From Anaerolineales bacterium (lineage in GTDB: Bacteria > Chloroflexota > Anaerolineae > Anaerolineales > Anaerolineaceae): a DNA stretch of 64,000 nucleotides. The stretch is taken from the NCBI GenBank assembly GCA_020060485.1, contig JAGVAB010000029.1, positions 1 through 64,000 of the forward strand. Direction: 5' to 3'. How positions within the stretch are numbered: the stretch's first letter is position 1; each line of letters begins with the position of its first letter. Made by a program: the position numbers and the translations under genes. Positions 16,366 through 24,493 of this stretch are shown in pieces. Under the pieces are notes generated by a model. That model made no database searches, was not told the DNA's origin, and saw only the letters and a program-made list of their open reading frames with translations.

Positions 16366-16928
16366 TGAGACATCGACGGGTGTCACCTGACCGGAATTTA
16401 GATGAGACAAAAGGCTCGCCCGGTGAGGGCGAGCCTTTGTTCCTGGCCGTCGGTAAATTGCGACGACCACATGGCATTCATGGGGAAATCCTGATGGATG
16501 TTTTGACCGATTTCCCCGAGCGTTTAGAGGCTGATAAAGAAGTCTTTATTGGTGAGGGGTATGTACCCTGGCGCATGACTGGCTTGCGGCGGCATGACCC
16601 GGCATTGATCGTGACGCTGGAGGGGATCGAAGACCGGGATGCGGCGGGAAAAATGCGCAACCAGATGGTCTTTGTGCGTTCCGGCGGGCTACCTCCATTG
16701 CCGGAGGGTGAATACTACCATCACCAATTGCTCGGTCTGGTCGTGGAGGATGAGAGCGGGGCAAAGCTGGGCGTACTGGAGCAGATCCTGGAAACCGGGG
16801 CGAATGATGTGTATCTGGTGCGCAGCGATGAAGGTGCTGAATTGTTACTGCCTGCCATTCACGATGTCATTCTTGAGATTAAACCCGAAGAGGGAAAAGT
16901 AGTCGCAAGACCGATGGAATGGTATTAG
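16362..16928 (+). CDS. rimM: ribosome maturation factor RimM
   Basis: 188 aa if translation starts at the ATG overlapping khpA. The RimM core begins at FLAVGKLRRPHGIHGE (about residue 26) and continues through the beta-barrel to the PRC domain (YYHHQLLGLVV...LLLPAI, about 115-188). RimM binds S19 and helps mature the 16S 3' domain. The first 25 codons are unlike the family and contain a perfect 12-bp hairpin, so an internal TTG start at 16437, with GAGGG 7 nt upstream, is a real alternative. trmD does not follow, as it usually would. Confidence 0.93.
   Translation: MMRHRRVSPDRNLDETKGSPGEGEPLFLAVGKLRRPHGIHGEILMDVLTDFPERLEADKEVFIGEGYVPWRMTGLRRHDPALIVTLEGIEDRDAAGKMRNQMVFVRSGGLPPLPEGEYYHHQLLGLVVEDESGAKLGVLEQILETGANDVYLVRSDEGAELLLPAIHDVILEIKPEEGKVVARPMEWY
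16410..16438 (+). promoter_or_regulatory. terminator-like hairpin inside the rimM 5' end
   Basis: AAAGGCTCGCCC (16410-16421) and GGGCGAGCCTTT (16427-16438) form a perfect 12-bp stem with a GGTGA loop, then TTTGTT. It lies in the first 26 codons of the rimM frame and overlaps the GAGGG that would serve the alternative TTG start. Confidence 0.6.
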
Positions 16929-16937
16929 CGGGGGCGA

Positions 16938-18050
16938 ATGGATCCACGAGCTTACTGGGTGGGTTTCAATCTGGTCAAGGGAATCGGTTCGGTTCGCCTG
17001 GATGGCCTTTTGCGCTATTTCGGGAGTCTGGAGATTGCCTGGCAGGCACCGCGTGAGGCGCTTGAAGCAGCCGGACTGAGTGGCAAAGTGGCGGGCAACC
17101 TGCTTAAGGTGCGCCGGGATGTGGACCTGGAGAAAATTCTGGACGATATCCTGTCGGCTGGAATTCAGGTATTAACATGGGAAAGTGAAGATTACCCACG
17201 CCGCTTGAGAGAAGTGGAACAAGCGCCACCGGTGTTGTATGTGAGCGGCAGTTTGCTGGCAGACGATGAGTGGGCGGTAGCCATCGTGGGCACCCGGCGA
17301 GTAACTGCCTATGGGCGACAAATGGCAGAAGAACTGGCTGGGTATCTGGCAGGCAATGGGGTGACAGTCGTCAGCGGCCTGGCTCGGGGAGTGGACGGGT
17401 TTGCCCATAAAGCTGCGCTGACGGCCGGAGGGAGAACGTTCGCCGTTCTGGGCAGCGGCGTGGACCGCATCTATCCGCCGGAGCACCGTCAACTGGCGGC
17501 AGAGATCAGCAGGCAGGGGGCTGTGATCAGCGACTATGCGCCGGGTACGCCGCCGGAAGGCTCCAATTTTCCGCCGCGCAACCGGATCATTTCGGGACTG
17601 TCATTGGCTGTCATTGTGGTGGAGGCTGGAAATTCAAGCGGAGCATTGATCACCGCGCGTTTTGCAGCTGATCAGGGCAGAGATGTGTTTGCTGTGCCGG
17701 GCAATGTGCATGCGCCCCAGAGCATTGGCACCAATCAGTTGATCCGGGACGGGGCAAGGCCGCTGTTGCAGCCTCAGGATGTTCTGGAAGCACTGAATTT
17801 GCAGCAGATACAGGAATATCGCACTGCCCGGCATGTCATTCCAACTGATGAGGTGGAAGCCAAATTGATGGAACTGGTTGCGGGGGAGCCGGTGCATGTG
17901 GATGAGTTGAGCCGCCTGGCTGGATATTCGATCGACAAGGTGTCGGCGGCATTGACTATGCTGGAATTGAAAGGCATGGTGCGCCAGGTGGGGGGGATGC
18001 AATATGTGATGGTGCGGGAAATGACGGCATTTTACGGAACCGAAAGTTAA
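16938..18050 (+). CDS. dprA: DNA-processing protein DprA
   Basis: 370 aa. N-terminal helix-hairpin-helix region (1-65); Rossmann-like DprA core with VAIVGTRRVTAYGR, SGLARGVDGFAHKAAL, GSGVDRIYPPEH and NFPPRNRIISGLS; C-terminal winged helix (about 300-365). DprA loads RecA on incoming single-stranded DNA during natural transformation. It starts 9 nt after rimM within the operon. Other competence genes are not in the window. Confidence 0.95.
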   Translation: MDPRAYWVGFNLVKGIGSVRLDGLLRYFGSLEIAWQAPREALEAAGLSGKVAGNLLKVRRDVDLEKILDDILSAGIQVLTWESEDYPRRLREVEQAPPVLYVSGSLLADDEWAVAIVGTRRVTAYGRQMAEELAGYLAGNGVTVVSGLARGVDGFAHKAALTAGGRTFAVLGSGVDRIYPPEHRQLAAEISRQGAVISDYAPGTPPEGSNFPPRNRIISGLSLAVIVVEAGNSSGALITARFAADQGRDVFAVPGNVHAPQSIGTNQLIRDGARPLLQPQDVLEALNLQQIQEYRTARHVIPTDEVEAKLMELVAGEPVHVDELSRLAGYSIDKVSAALTMLELKGMVRQVGGMQYVMVREMTAFYGTES

Positions 18051-18063
18051 AGCGAGGATTGAG

Positions 18064-19155
18064 ATGACAGATCATTATTTCGCAGTGATCATGGCTGGCG
18101 GGGGAGGAACGCGTCTGTGGCCGCTTTCGCGCCGGGAGCGCCCCAAGCAGATGCTGCAATTGATCGGCGAGCGCACCATGTTCCAACTGGCGGTTGACCG
18201 TTTGCAGGGCTTGTTTCCGTTTGAACGGATACTGGTCGTCACGGTGGCCGAGCAGGCTGCCGGTTTACAGGCGCAGTATCCTGAGATCCCAAAGGAAAAT
18301 TACCTGCTGGAGCCCATGCCGCGCGGCACAGCTTCTGTGGTGGGGCTGGCGGCCATTGACCTGATGCGGCGCGACCCGGACGCTACGATGGCGATCCTGA
18401 CGGCTGATCACTATATTGAAGATGTGGAGCTCTTTCAAAACCTGTTGATGGCTGCTCATGACGTTGCGCAAGAAGGCAGTCTGGTTACATTGGGGATTGT
18501 ACCCAACTACCCGTCTACGGGTTATGGATATGTGCAACGCGGGCAGGAGTTGGGCAGCTTTCGCGGAGCGGCGGCGTATCAAGCACTGCGATTTAAGGAG
18601 AAGCCGGATGCTGAAAAAGCGCGGGAAATGCTGGCCAGCGGCGACCATTACTGGAATTCAGGGATGTTCATCTGGCGCACAGACTGCATTCTGGAAGAAA
18701 TCCAGTTATTGATGCCCGACCTGGCAGGAAAACTGGCAGAGATCGCCAAAGACTGGGGACAGGCAAGGCAGACGCAGGTCTTGCAGGAAATTTGGCCCAC
18801 GATCCAACCGCAAACCATCGATTATGGTATTATGGAGCACGCTGCGCAGGTGGCGTTATTGCCAGCAGCTGAATTAGGCTGGAATGATGTTGGCAGCTGG
18901 GAGTCTTTGTTCGATGTTTTGCCAGCAGACGAAAATGGGAATATCATTGTGCAGGCCAGCCATTTTGGCCTGGATACAGACGCCTGTTTGATCTTTGGAA
19001 GTGACCGGGAGCGGTTGATTGTGACGATCGGTGTTAAGAATCATATCGTAGTGGATACCGGTGACGTCGTGTTGATTTGCCCTCGTGATGATGCACAAAA
19101 AGTGCGCGAACTGGTCAGCCTTTTCAAGGAAAAAGACTGGAAGCAATATTTGTAG
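18064..19155 (+). CDS. manC: mannose-1-phosphate guanylyltransferase
   Basis: 363 aa. The nucleotidyltransferase signature GGGGTRLWPLSRRERPKQ lies near the N-terminus, with LEPMPRGTA, TADHYIED and FKEKP motifs and a beta-helix-like C-terminus with DVGSWESL. It lacks the phosphomannose isomerase domain of bifunctional ManC, so it is the short form. It makes GDP-mannose from GTP and mannose-1-phosphate, a donor for the glycan genes at 33-50 kb. GAGG precedes the ATG. The position between dprA and topA is unusual. Confidence 0.92.
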   Translation: MTDHYFAVIMAGGGGTRLWPLSRRERPKQMLQLIGERTMFQLAVDRLQGLFPFERILVVTVAEQAAGLQAQYPEIPKENYLLEPMPRGTASVVGLAAIDLMRRDPDATMAILTADHYIEDVELFQNLLMAAHDVAQEGSLVTLGIVPNYPSTGYGYVQRGQELGSFRGAAAYQALRFKEKPDAEKAREMLASGDHYWNSGMFIWRTDCILEEIQLLMPDLAGKLAEIAKDWGQARQTQVLQEIWPTIQPQTIDYGIMEHAAQVALLPAAELGWNDVGSWESLFDVLPADENGNIIVQASHFGLDTDACLIFGSDRERLIVTIGVKNHIVVDTGDVVLICPRDDAQKVRELVSLFKEKDWKQYL

Positions 19156-19165
19156 GAGCAGGTCA

Positions 19166-21487
19166 TTGGAAGCTTACTGTGTAAAGTGTAAAGAAAAGCG
19201 TGAAATGGATCATCCGGCGGCGGATTTCAATGCCTCGGGTGCGGCAATCACTCGCGGACAATGTCCGGTGTGTGCCACAAAAATGGTGCGTATCGGCAAA
19301 ACCGAGGCGCATGAAGGGTTGACCCCGCCGGAGAAACAAAAGAAGAACGGACAGAAGCGCACTGGAAAGCTGGTGATCGTTGAATCGCCGGCCAAGGCGC
19401 GCACAGTTGGCCGGTTTTTGGGGAAAGAGTACACGGTCAAGGCGTCGGTTGGGCATGTGCGTGATTTGTTACGTTCATCGCTTTCTGTAGATGTGGAAAA
19501 TGATTTTGCCCCCAAATATCGGGTGCCCAACGAAAAGCGCCAGATTGTCAAGGATTTAAAAGCTGACGCCAAAAAAGCGGAAGAAATTTACCTGGCAACT
19601 GACCCTGACCGGGAAGGCGAAGCTATTGCCTGGCATCTGCTGGAAGCGGCAGAGATGGAGCCTGAACGAACCCGGCGGGTTGTATTTCATGAGATCACCA
19701 AGAGCGCTATTGAGGAGTCTTTCCGGAATCCCAAGCAGCTGGATATGCACCTGGTGGATGCGCAGCAGGCACGGCGGGTGCTGGACCGCCTGGTGGGGTA
19801 TGGTATCAGCCCGCTGCTTTGGCAAAAAGTACGCAGCCGGCTTTCGGCAGGGCGGGTGCAGTCGGTGGCGCTGCGCCTGGTGGTGGAGCGCGAGCGCGAG
19901 ATCGAGGCTTTTGACCCGGTGGAGTACTGGACGATCAAGGCCAGATTAAAGGCTGAAGGCAGAAAAGAAGAGTATCTGGCCCGTCTGGTGCGAATCGACG
20001 GTGAAGAGCCTGCTCTGTCGAATGAAGAATCTGTGCAGAAGATCCTGGGTGATCTGGAAGCGGCACGCTATGTGATCACCAAGATCAAACGCGGCGAACG
20101 CACGCGCAAACCGAATGCACCGTTCATCACCAGCACCTTGCAGCAGCAAGCCTCGCGCCGGCTGGGTTTCACTGCCAAGCGGACGATGGCTTTGGCACAG
20201 CAATTGTATGAGGGAATTGATGTGGGCGATGGGGGCAGTACTGGCCTGATCACCTACATGCGTACAGATTCCACCAATATTGCCAAAGAGGCGGCTGACC
20301 AGGCACGCCATTATATTACCCGGCATTACGGTGCGGAATATGTGCCTGAATCCCCGAACCAATACAAAACCAGCGCCAAATCGGCCCAGGAAGCGCATGA
20401 AGCGATCCGGCCGACGTCTGTGATGCGTGACCCAAAGGCTATCAAGAATCATCTGACACGAGACCAGTTTCGCCTGTACCAGTTGATCTGGCAGGGATTT
20501 CTGGCATCGCAGATGGCGGCAGCAGTATTTGATACACTGACGGTTGAAATTGATGCAGACGGACAGGCGCATGCCTATAAACTGCGCTCTTCCGGTTCGA
20601 CGATGCGTTTTCCAGGCTTTCTGGTGGTGTACGCTGACATCAAGGACGAAGATCAGGCTGAAGATGAAAACGGCAACGGCTCCATCATCCCGGAAGGTTT
20701 GGCGGAAGGCCAGCGTCAGGAACTGGTGTGTCTGATCCCCGAACAACATTTCACCCAGCCGCCGCCGCGTTATACGGATGCCTCGCTGGTGCAGTCGCTG
20801 GAAGAATATGGCATTGGCCGGCCTTCGACTTATGCTTCCATTTTATCCACGATCCAGGAACGCGGATATGTCTTCAAGGATAATAAACGACTGACGCCGA
20901 CAGAGACCGGTTTTCTGGTCAATGATCTGCTGGTGGATTATTTCGAGGATATTATCAATACCGGGTTCTCGGCGCAAATGGAAGCCAGGCTGGATGAAAT
21001 TGCAGACGGCGAACAAAATTGGGTGAAAGTTGTAGCGGACTTTTACGATAAATTTTCACCGGAACTGGAACACGCCAAGCAGGAGATGCCCGAGGCAAAA
21101 GCTGAGCTTGAAAAGGTCGGCCGCGCCTGCCCGAAGTGCGGGCATGACCTGGTCATTCGTTTTGGCCGGTTTGGAAAATTCATCAGTTGCAGTAACTTTC
21201 CGGAATGCCGCTACACTGAGGCCTGGCTGGAGAAGATAGGCGTGCATTGCCCTCAATGCAGCGATGGGGAAGTGGTGCAACGCCGCACACGCAAGGGGCG
21301 GGTTTTTTATGGCTGCTCCAACTATCCTGAATGTGATTTCACATCCTGGAAACAGCCCATCCCGGTGCCATGTCCAAGTTGCCAGGGCACGCTGGTGATC
21401 CTCAGCAAACGGGAAGCACAGTGCCTGGCTTGCGAAGAAACCTTCTTGCTGGATGCGCTGCCCCAGCCCGAGCCAGATCAGGCATAA
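19166..21487 (+). CDS. topA: DNA topoisomerase I with N-terminal DUF5679 zinc ribbon
   Basis: 773 aa from the TTG at 19166, with AGGAG 7 nt upstream; the upstream ATG codons overlap manC and lack an RBS. Residues 1-45 are a four-Cys ribbon (C5, C8, C33, C36) of DUF5679 type, which usually forms a stand-alone protein. Then come Toprim (KLVIVESPAKARTVGRFLG, about 67 on; DPDREGE), the catalytic Tyr in ITYMRTDST, and three C-terminal zinc ribbons (CPKCG...C....C; CPQC...C...C; CPSC...C..C). It relaxes negative supercoils. Last gene of the ffh operon. Confidence 0.96.
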   Translation: MEAYCVKCKEKREMDHPAADFNASGAAITRGQCPVCATKMVRIGKTEAHEGLTPPEKQKKNGQKRTGKLVIVESPAKARTVGRFLGKEYTVKASVGHVRDLLRSSLSVDVENDFAPKYRVPNEKRQIVKDLKADAKKAEEIYLATDPDREGEAIAWHLLEAAEMEPERTRRVVFHEITKSAIEESFRNPKQLDMHLVDAQQARRVLDRLVGYGISPLLWQKVRSRLSAGRVQSVALRLVVEREREIEAFDPVEYWTIKARLKAEGRKEEYLARLVRIDGEEPALSNEESVQKILGDLEAARYVITKIKRGERTRKPNAPFITSTLQQQASRRLGFTAKRTMALAQQLYEGIDVGDGGSTGLITYMRTDSTNIAKEAADQARHYITRHYGAEYVPESPNQYKTSAKSAQEAHEAIRPTSVMRDPKAIKNHLTRDQFRLYQLIWQGFLASQMAAAVFDTLTVEIDADGQAHAYKLRSSGSTMRFPGFLVVYADIKDEDQAEDENGNGSIIPEGLAEGQRQELVCLIPEQHFTQPPPRYTDASLVQSLEEYGIGRPSTYASILSTIQERGYVFKDNKRLTPTETGFLVNDLLVDYFEDIINTGFSAQMEARLDEIADGEQNWVKVVADFYDKFSPELEHAKQEMPEAKAELEKVGRACPKCGHDLVIRFGRFGKFISCSNFPECRYTEAWLEKIGVHCPQCSDGEVVQRRTRKGRVFYGCSNYPECDFTSWKQPIPVPCPSCQGTLVILSKREAQCLACEETFLLDALPQPEPDQA

Positions 21488-21494
21488 TCCTTGC

Positions 21495-21530
21495 AACAGC
21501 TACAACAAATCTGGTTGTAGCTGTTTTATT
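21495..21530 (+). terminator. intrinsic terminator of the ffh-topA operon
   Basis: AACAGCTACAAC (21495-21506) pairs perfectly with GTTGTAGCTGTT (21514-21525), loop AAATCTG, then TTATTTG. It begins 7 nt after the topA stop. Confidence 0.9.
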
Positions 21531-21561
21531 TGCATGAGATGGGATGTTTTGGTTCATGTGG

Positions 21562-21590
21562 TTGCGTTCTTGTGAAATTTGTTCTAAAAT
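21562..21590 (+). promoter_or_regulatory. sigma70-type promoter of the 21642 gene
   Basis: TTGCGT (21562-21567), a 17-nt spacer and TAAAAT (21585-21590). Transcription would begin near 21597, giving a leader of about 45 nt with ATGAGGAG before the chosen ATG. Confidence 0.6.
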
Positions 21591-21641
21591 AGAATAGGTT
21601 GAGATACAATGCACAACCGGAATGATATGAGGAGCATGGGC

Positions 21642-22634
21642 ATGGATAGAATAAGGCAGTACCTCACCAAAGAGAACCTGATACCTGCTGTGATAGGTTT
21701 TGTGCTTGGGGTGTTGATTGGCTGGTTTGCAATCGGCTGGGGGGTCTGGCCGGTGAGTTGGGTCGACGCCGAAGCGCAACAACTGCGGCCGGATTTGCAG
21801 ACCGAGTGGTTGAAGATGTCCATTCAGTCCTATGAGCTGAGTAGAAATCCAGACCTGGCCATTAAAAGATGGCAGTCTCTGGGGGATGCTGCACCGGGGG
21901 CGTTGAATCAATTACGCCTTGACCCGGACCTGCGCATGGAAACGCTGACGGCTTTTGAAGAGCTTGTCAAAGCCACTGCGGATATTTCCAAGCCAACAGT
22001 GGAGAAGGAAGCGGCCCGGCCGAACTGGATGCTGCTGCTTGGGGTGCTATGTGCATTGGTTTTGGTGGTGGCAGGCGCATTGGCCTACATCTTCCTGATT
22101 CGCAACAAGCACAAGCCAGCTGACGGCGGAGAATCTCCCATGTCTGAAGCTCACCGCCTCAGCCGGGAGGCTGACCGCACAGATTTTGGCGTTGATGGCG
22201 GCGATCTTCCCATTGTTCAATTCATGACCACATATACACTGGGGAATAATTTTTATGATGATTCCTTCAGCATTGATTCGCCTGCGGGTGAGTTTCTGGG
22301 TGAATGCGGAGTGGGAATATCGGAGACGATCGGTGTGGGGGATCCCAAGAAAGTCACAGCTTTTGAAGTGTGGTTGTTTGACAAGAACGACATTCAAACC
22401 GTGACCAAGGTCGTGATGAGCGAACATGGTTTCAATGATCCACCGATGCGTCAACGGCTGTCTGCCAAAGGCGACCCGGTGCTTGCCAAGGTTGGAGATC
22501 AGGTAGAGCTGGAGACAGCCACGCTGGTTTTGGCTGCCAGAATTGTGGATATGGAATATGCCCAGGGCGCGCTGCCTGAAAAAAGCTACTTTGAACGGGC
22601 AACGATCGAACTGGCAGTGTGGCCGAAGGGATAA
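21642..22634 (+). CDS. two-helix membrane protein of unknown function
   Basis: 330 aa from the ATG at 21642, which is 7 nt after AGGAG; ATGs at 21609 and 21636 are badly spaced. A membrane helix at about 12-35 (IPAVIGFVLGVLIGWFAIGW), a helical extracytoplasmic part of about 90 residues, a second helix (about 136-158), then a cytoplasmic domain of about 170 residues. The C-terminal domain contains TTYTLGNNFYDDSFSIDS, KKVTAFEVWLFDK and KVVMSEHG. I recognise no family. Monocistronic, between two strong terminators. The Phe/Asp/Gly-rich strand pattern suggests a beta-sandwich such as FHA-like or MAM33-like, but this is only a guess. Confidence 0.7.
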   Translation: MDRIRQYLTKENLIPAVIGFVLGVLIGWFAIGWGVWPVSWVDAEAQQLRPDLQTEWLKMSIQSYELSRNPDLAIKRWQSLGDAAPGALNQLRLDPDLRMETLTAFEELVKATADISKPTVEKEAARPNWMLLLGVLCALVLVVAGALAYIFLIRNKHKPADGGESPMSEAHRLSREADRTDFGVDGGDLPIVQFMTTYTLGNNFYDDSFSIDSPAGEFLGECGVGISETIGVGDPKKVTAFEVWLFDKNDIQTVTKVVMSEHGFNDPPMRQRLSAKGDPVLAKVGDQVELETATLVLAARIVDMEYAQGALPEKSYFERATIELAVWPKG

Positions 22635-22656
22635 AAAGGCGGCTAGAGAAAAGATA

Positions 22657-22692
22657 CGTCCCTCCCGCAGCTTGGGAGGGACGATTTTATTT
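22657..22692. terminator. bidirectional terminator between convergent genes
   Basis: CGTCCCTCCC (22657-22666) and GGGAGGGACG (22674-22683), loop GCAGCTT, followed by ATTTTATTT on the + strand; the minus side runs into TATCTTTTC. It serves the 21642 gene and the convergent fprA. Confidence 0.85.
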
Positions 22693-22700
22693 AAGAAGGG

Positions 22701-23918
22701 CTATGCTGCGATTCTTTCCTTGACCTTGCGGGCATAAGCTGCGCCTAGCGCCCGTGCTTTTTGCAGGTCGTTCGGAGACGCAGCGCCGCAAAACTCTATA
22801 GAATCCATGACTTCCCAATTCAATGTAGCTGTAATGGAATCAAATTCCCGCATGCCACCGCCATTCCAGCCGAAGCTGCCAAAGCGGGCAACGGTGCGGT
22901 CGGCAGCAAAACGCTTGCGGGCAAGCTCATCCAGCATGTGTGCCATGGGAGGATAGATGCCGCCCTCATAGGTGGGTGCTCCTATCAGTATGCCTTCGCT
23001 GACCATGACTTCCGAGAGGATGTAGCTGGAATGGGTCTTGAGCACATCGAACATTTTCAAGGGGAGTCCCTCATCCAGCACACCCTGGGCGACAGATTCG
23101 GCAAAAACCATGGTGCTGCCGTACATGGAACCGGTCAGCATGGTAATGCCGGCCTGACGGGAGGCTGCGCCCAGGCAATACTCTGACCACTTTTTGTAGT
23201 ATGTGACGATCTCCTGCGGGTCTTTGCGCCAAATCAGCCCGTGAGAAGGGGCGACCATCTTAACGGGCACCTGTTCCAGTTTTTTGATGGCATTGAGCAC
23301 TGCTTTTTTGAACAGGCTGACGATGTTGGCATAGTAGCGCTGGGCTTCCTGGATGTAGAAAGCCTTGTCTACGACATCATCATCGAAAATGCCGCCTTGC
23401 AAGGCGCCATACGAGCCAAATGCATCACAACTGAAAAGGATCTGCTGGCTGGTTTCAAAGGTCATCATGGTTTCTGGCCAGTGCACATTCGGTGTGCAGA
23501 CAAACCTGAGGGTGTGGTCGCCCAGTGACAATTCCTCGCCATCGGCCACCACCCGAAAATTGTCGCCCAGGCCATAAAAACTTTTCAGCATGTTTTGCGT
23601 TTTCTGCGTGCCCAGCATGGTAATCTGCGGGGCAACCCGCAGCAAAGCGGCGATTGCACCTGAGTGATCCGGTTCCATGTGATTGATGACCAGATAATCC
23701 AGTTCTGCAAAGTCGACCTTGTTCTGGATTTGTCTGAACAGTTCTTCAGTGGTGAGCTCTTTGGTGAGGTCAATCAGGACTTTCTTTTGATCATTGATGA
23801 GATACGAGTTGTAAGAAACGCCTTCTTCAATGATCGGCCACAAGCCCTCAAAATAGTCTGTTTGATGGTCGTTGACACCAACCCAAAAGATGCCTGGTCT
23901 GAGTTCAATCGCGTTCAT
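22701..23918 (-). CDS. fprA: flavodiiron protein (A-type)
   Basis: 405 aa. N-terminal metallo-beta-lactamase-like diiron domain with HMEPDH (H80, E82, D84, H85), H146 in NVHWPETM, D165 in FSCDAFGSYG and a final His in PSHGLIWR. C-terminal flavodoxin domain (about 253-400) with the FMN loop TGSMYGSTMVFAE and APTYEGGIYPP. No rubredoxin or flavin-reductase extension, so class A. It reduces O2 to water or NO to N2O in anaerobes, taking electrons from rubredoxin. GGAG lies 9 nt before the ATG. It suits a strict or moderate anaerobe; greA is 23 nt upstream. Confidence 0.95.
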   Translation of the reverse strand: MNAIELRPGIFWVGVNDHQTDYFEGLWPIIEEGVSYNSYLINDQKKVLIDLTKELTTEELFRQIQNKVDFAELDYLVINHMEPDHSGAIAALLRVAPQITMLGTQKTQNMLKSFYGLGDNFRVVADGEELSLGDHTLRFVCTPNVHWPETMMTFETSQQILFSCDAFGSYGALQGGIFDDDVVDKAFYIQEAQRYYANIVSLFKKAVLNAIKKLEQVPVKMVAPSHGLIWRKDPQEIVTYYKKWSEYCLGAASRQAGITMLTGSMYGSTMVFAESVAQGVLDEGLPLKMFDVLKTHSSYILSEVMVSEGILIGAPTYEGGIYPPMAHMLDELARKRFAADRTVARFGSFGWNGGGMREFDSITATLNWEVMDSIEFCGAASPNDLQKARALGAAYARKVKERIAA

Positions 23919-23941
23919 CTTTTTGCTCCAAATGGTCAGTG

Positions 23942-24409
23942 TCAGGAGATTTCCACAATGGTCATCAGCACTTTGCCGCCAGGGGTTTCGATTTGCACGG
24001 CATCACCTTTTTTGTGGCCGAGCAGGGCTTTGCCAATGGGTGATTCGTGCGAGATACGGCCATTGACAGGATCGGCTTCTTTGGGGCCAACCAGGAAGTA
24101 GGTTTCTTCCGGATAACCCTCTTCCTTGACCGTCACGTGATTGCCAATGCCGATCACATCTTTGGTGAGTACAAGATCATCAATGATTTTGGCATTACTG
24201 AGGGTGGCTTCCAATTCCATGATCCGCCCTTCCAGAAAGCCTTGTTCCTCTTTGGCGGCGGTGTAATCGGCATTTTCGGACAGATCGCCTTGCTGGATGG
24301 CAATGCGCAAGCGAACCGCAAGTTCTTCACGGGCGGTAGTTTGAAGATATTCCAGCTCTTCCTTCAGGCGGCGGGCGCCTTCGGCGGTCAAATAAGAAAC
24401 ATCATCCAT
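23942..24409 (-). CDS. greA: transcription elongation factor GreA
   Basis: 155 aa from the ATG at 24409 (MDDVSYLTAEGARRLKEELE), which has GGAG 6 nt upstream; an ATG four codons earlier overlaps that site. N-terminal coiled coil with the acidic-tip motif GDLSENADYTAAKEEQ, then the FKBP-like C-terminal domain ending in SPIGKALLGHKKGD. GreA stimulates RNA polymerase to cleave backtracked transcripts. It lies between the dNTPase gene and fprA on the same strand. Confidence 0.96.
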   Translation of the reverse strand: MDDVSYLTAEGARRLKEELEYLQTTAREELAVRLRIAIQQGDLSENADYTAAKEEQGFLEGRIMELEATLSNAKIIDDLVLTKDVIGIGNHVTVKEEGYPEETYFLVGPKEADPVNGRISHESPIGKALLGHKKGDAVQIETPGGKVLMTIVEIS

Positions 24410-24493
24410 GGTGTGCTCCATTTGTTAATATTGGTCATTGATTTTAGTAAACGCTGAACCAGACCTGGCAGTCCGGGGGCAGGTATTGAGTGG

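Noticed and set aside
19085..19165. Upstream ATG codons as the topA start
   Set aside because: They overlap the end of manC and lack a ribosome binding site. The TTG at 19166 has AGGAG at 7 nt and begins exactly at the DUF5679 domain.
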